Shown: positions 21,609 through 22,394 of the stretch, piece by piece
Layout of the letters: the number at the start of each line of letters is the position of its first letter
How positions within the stretch are numbered: position 1 is the first letter of the stretch
Notes under the pieces: generated by a model
Told to the model about the DNA's origin: nothing
What the model saw: the letters and a program-made list of their open reading frames with translations, nothing else
The model's database searches: none
Source of the DNA: Treponema sp.
Lineage (GTDB): Bacteria; Spirochaetota; Spirochaetia; Treponematales; Breznakiellaceae
Direction of reading: 5' to 3'
Assembly: GCA_031266255.1 (NCBI GenBank)
Contig: JAISBK010000081.1
Location: forward strand, 1 to 22,394
DNA length: 22,394 nt
Translations under genes and position numbers: made by a program

Positions 21609-21618
21609 CCAACGTTGG
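21609..21618. other. 10-bp palindrome CCAACGTTGG
   Basis: A perfect palindrome lies in the interval between the exported-protein gene and the repressor gene, flanked by CTCCA (21591-21595) and TGGAG (21622-21626) that can extend a stem across the gap. No T run follows on the minus strand. It may be a protein-binding site or the weak end of the upstream transcript. Confidence 0.25.
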
Positions 21619-21636
21619 TAGTGGAGACTGTCGGTC

Positions 21637-22089
21637 TTATTCCTCTACTCGCACGAATTGAACACGCACGTTGCGCGGAGCGTCCGGGTAGGGTGGGACA
21701 AGCAGCGTAAAGTGTGTATAGCCTGAGTCACATTGGTAGATGCTTGCCCAGCGTATACCGTAGAGGTACTCAAGCGGTGAATCGGTAAAGTCACATTCAA
21801 TACGGAGGATGGATGCGCCAGTAACGCGGTCCGTGTTTTCCGACCAGAGACCGTCGGCATCAAAGTAAAGTTCCCCGCTATTTACAACCGCGGTTACACT
21901 AACGATACAGGTTCCACCCTTGATGAAGATAATCTCGTAGAGGTCACTGCGGCGCACGCCCTGCGGGTCGGCGTAGTTTACCCGTCCTTGCCAGCGTTCC
22001 GTTGCGGGAAGGATGAAGGGAGACTGCTGTGCGAACAACGGCGCAGTGGACAGGACAAGAAGGACGGCAAAAAATTTTTCATGTTTCAA
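21637..22089 (-). CDS. Small exported protein, unknown function
   Basis: I do not recognise this family. Starting at TTG 22089, the protein has 150 residues and begins with a classical signal peptide, MKHEKFFAVLLVLSTAPLFA, cut probably after Ala20 before QQSPF. The TTG is preferred because GAGGAG lies about 7 bases upstream on the minus strand; an in-frame ATG at 22146 overlaps the upstream stop codon (ATGA) but has no ribosome binding site and would put 19 extra residues before the signal peptide. The mature part is rich in Tyr, Asp and Val with predicted beta character and three Cys. No lipobox Cys follows the cleavage site. It probably forms an operon with the TolB-like gene. Confidence 0.7.
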   Translation of the reverse strand: MKHEKFFAVLLVLSTAPLFAQQSPFILPATERWQGRVNYADPQGVRRSDLYEIIFIKGGTCIVSVTAVVNSGELYFDADGLWSENTDRVTGASILRIECDFTDSPLEYLYGIRWASIYQCDSGYTHFTLLVPPYPDAPRNVRVQFVRVEE

Positions 22090-22142
22090 CGGGCGCTCCT
22101 CAGCATGGCGGAACCGGGCGGTTGTCCGCCCGATTCTCTCTT

Positions 22143-22394
22143 TCATTCGACTATATTGATACGCGCCCGGTAGACTTCGTTTTTTCCATTCGCGTCGGAG
22201 ACAAAATATACGTTGTTGTTTTTATCCCAGCTTGGAGAAGTGGCGTTTACATTTCCGCCGGTTAACGGGGATAAACCGGTTCCGTCGGCTTTCATATAGT
22301 ATATCTGCCATTTGGAATTCCGCTTTATCACCGCCTTTTTACCCTGAGTGCCGGTAACTTTTGCTTCCGCGCCTTTCTGAAACAGAATATACTG
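22143..22394 (-). CDS. C-terminal end of a TolB-like beta-propeller protein (partial)
   Basis: The frame is open from the window edge to a stop at 22143-22145, giving 83 residues. It contains WD40/PD40-type repeats of the TolB kind: WQIYYMKADGTGLSPLTGG, then NVNATSPSWDKNNNVYFVSD and NGKNEVYRARI, landmarks for the sequence pattern I-Y-x-M-x-x-D-G-x-x-x-x-x-L-T. Such repeats form beta-propellers, usually in the periplasm or on exported proteins. The N-terminus is beyond the window, so signal sequence and size are unknown. It does not resemble a complete TolB from this fragment alone. Confidence 0.75.
   Translation of the reverse strand, partial: QYILFQKGAEAKVTGTQGKKAVIKRNSKWQIYYMKADGTGLSPLTGGNVNATSPSWDKNNNVYFVSDANGKNEVYRARINIVE

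Noticed and set aside
1..22394. CRISPR array, insertion sequence or prophage genes
   Set aside because: No regularly spaced repeats of 25-40 bases, transposase, integrase or phage structural motif was seen; the single repressor gene is not enough to call a prophage.

Overview
The window is dominated by one long, plus-strand ribosomal protein block of a spirochaete, most likely a Treponema-type organism. The evidence is the EF-Tu sequence (reads such as MAKEKF, RHLEYQS, FNKLL, GELIHPIAM), the zinc-ribbon L24, and the gene order rpsL-rpsG / tuf-rpsJ-...-rplQ without fusA, adk, map or infA. The species assignment is inference from remembered family sequences and was not checked by search.

Layout. 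1-120 is the possible tail of an unidentified membrane protein. 160-1147 is a short rpsL-rpsG unit with its own sigma70-like promoter. 1148-1672 is a 525-base gene-free interval where many bacteria carry fusA; here it holds a promoter-like site, a terminator-like hairpin, two further perfect stem-loops and the promoter region of tuf. 1673-17086 is a continuous array: tuf, the S10 genes (rpsJ, rplC, D, W, B, rpsS, rplV, rpsC, rplP, rpmC, rpsQ), the spc genes (rplN, X, E, rpsN, H, rplF, R, rpsE, rpmD, rplO, secY, rpmJ) and the alpha genes (rpsM, K, D, rpoA, rplQ), ending in a 62-residue CxxC..CxxC protein of unknown function. Genes are mostly 0-100 bases apart with strong GGAGG-type ribosome binding sites, and several stop/start codons overlap. 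A strong branched terminator (17127-17190) closes the array.

A tRNA-Asp(GUC) gene lies on the minus strand with its own near-consensus promoter and terminator, convergent with the ribosomal array. argG and argH then follow on the plus strand with a one-base overlap and encode the last two steps of arginine synthesis. From 20383 onward everything is on the minus strand: an XRE-type repressor gene followed by a metallophosphoesterase gene (probably one transcript, with a three-copy operator-like array over the promoter), then a small exported protein of unknown function and the end of a TolB-like beta-propeller protein cut by the window edge.

The coding part of the ribosomal array is ordinary and intact. 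The less explained signals are in the gaps: a perfect 10-bp hairpin between tuf and rpsJ, a cluster of hairpins between rpsG and tuf, three hairpins between rpsJ and rplC, the terminal zinc-ribbon gene, a 15-base tandem duplication over the argG start codon, a 65-base inverted repeat after argH, and the repressor-phosphoesterase module. I see no CRISPR array, insertion sequence, prophage structural gene or rRNA gene.
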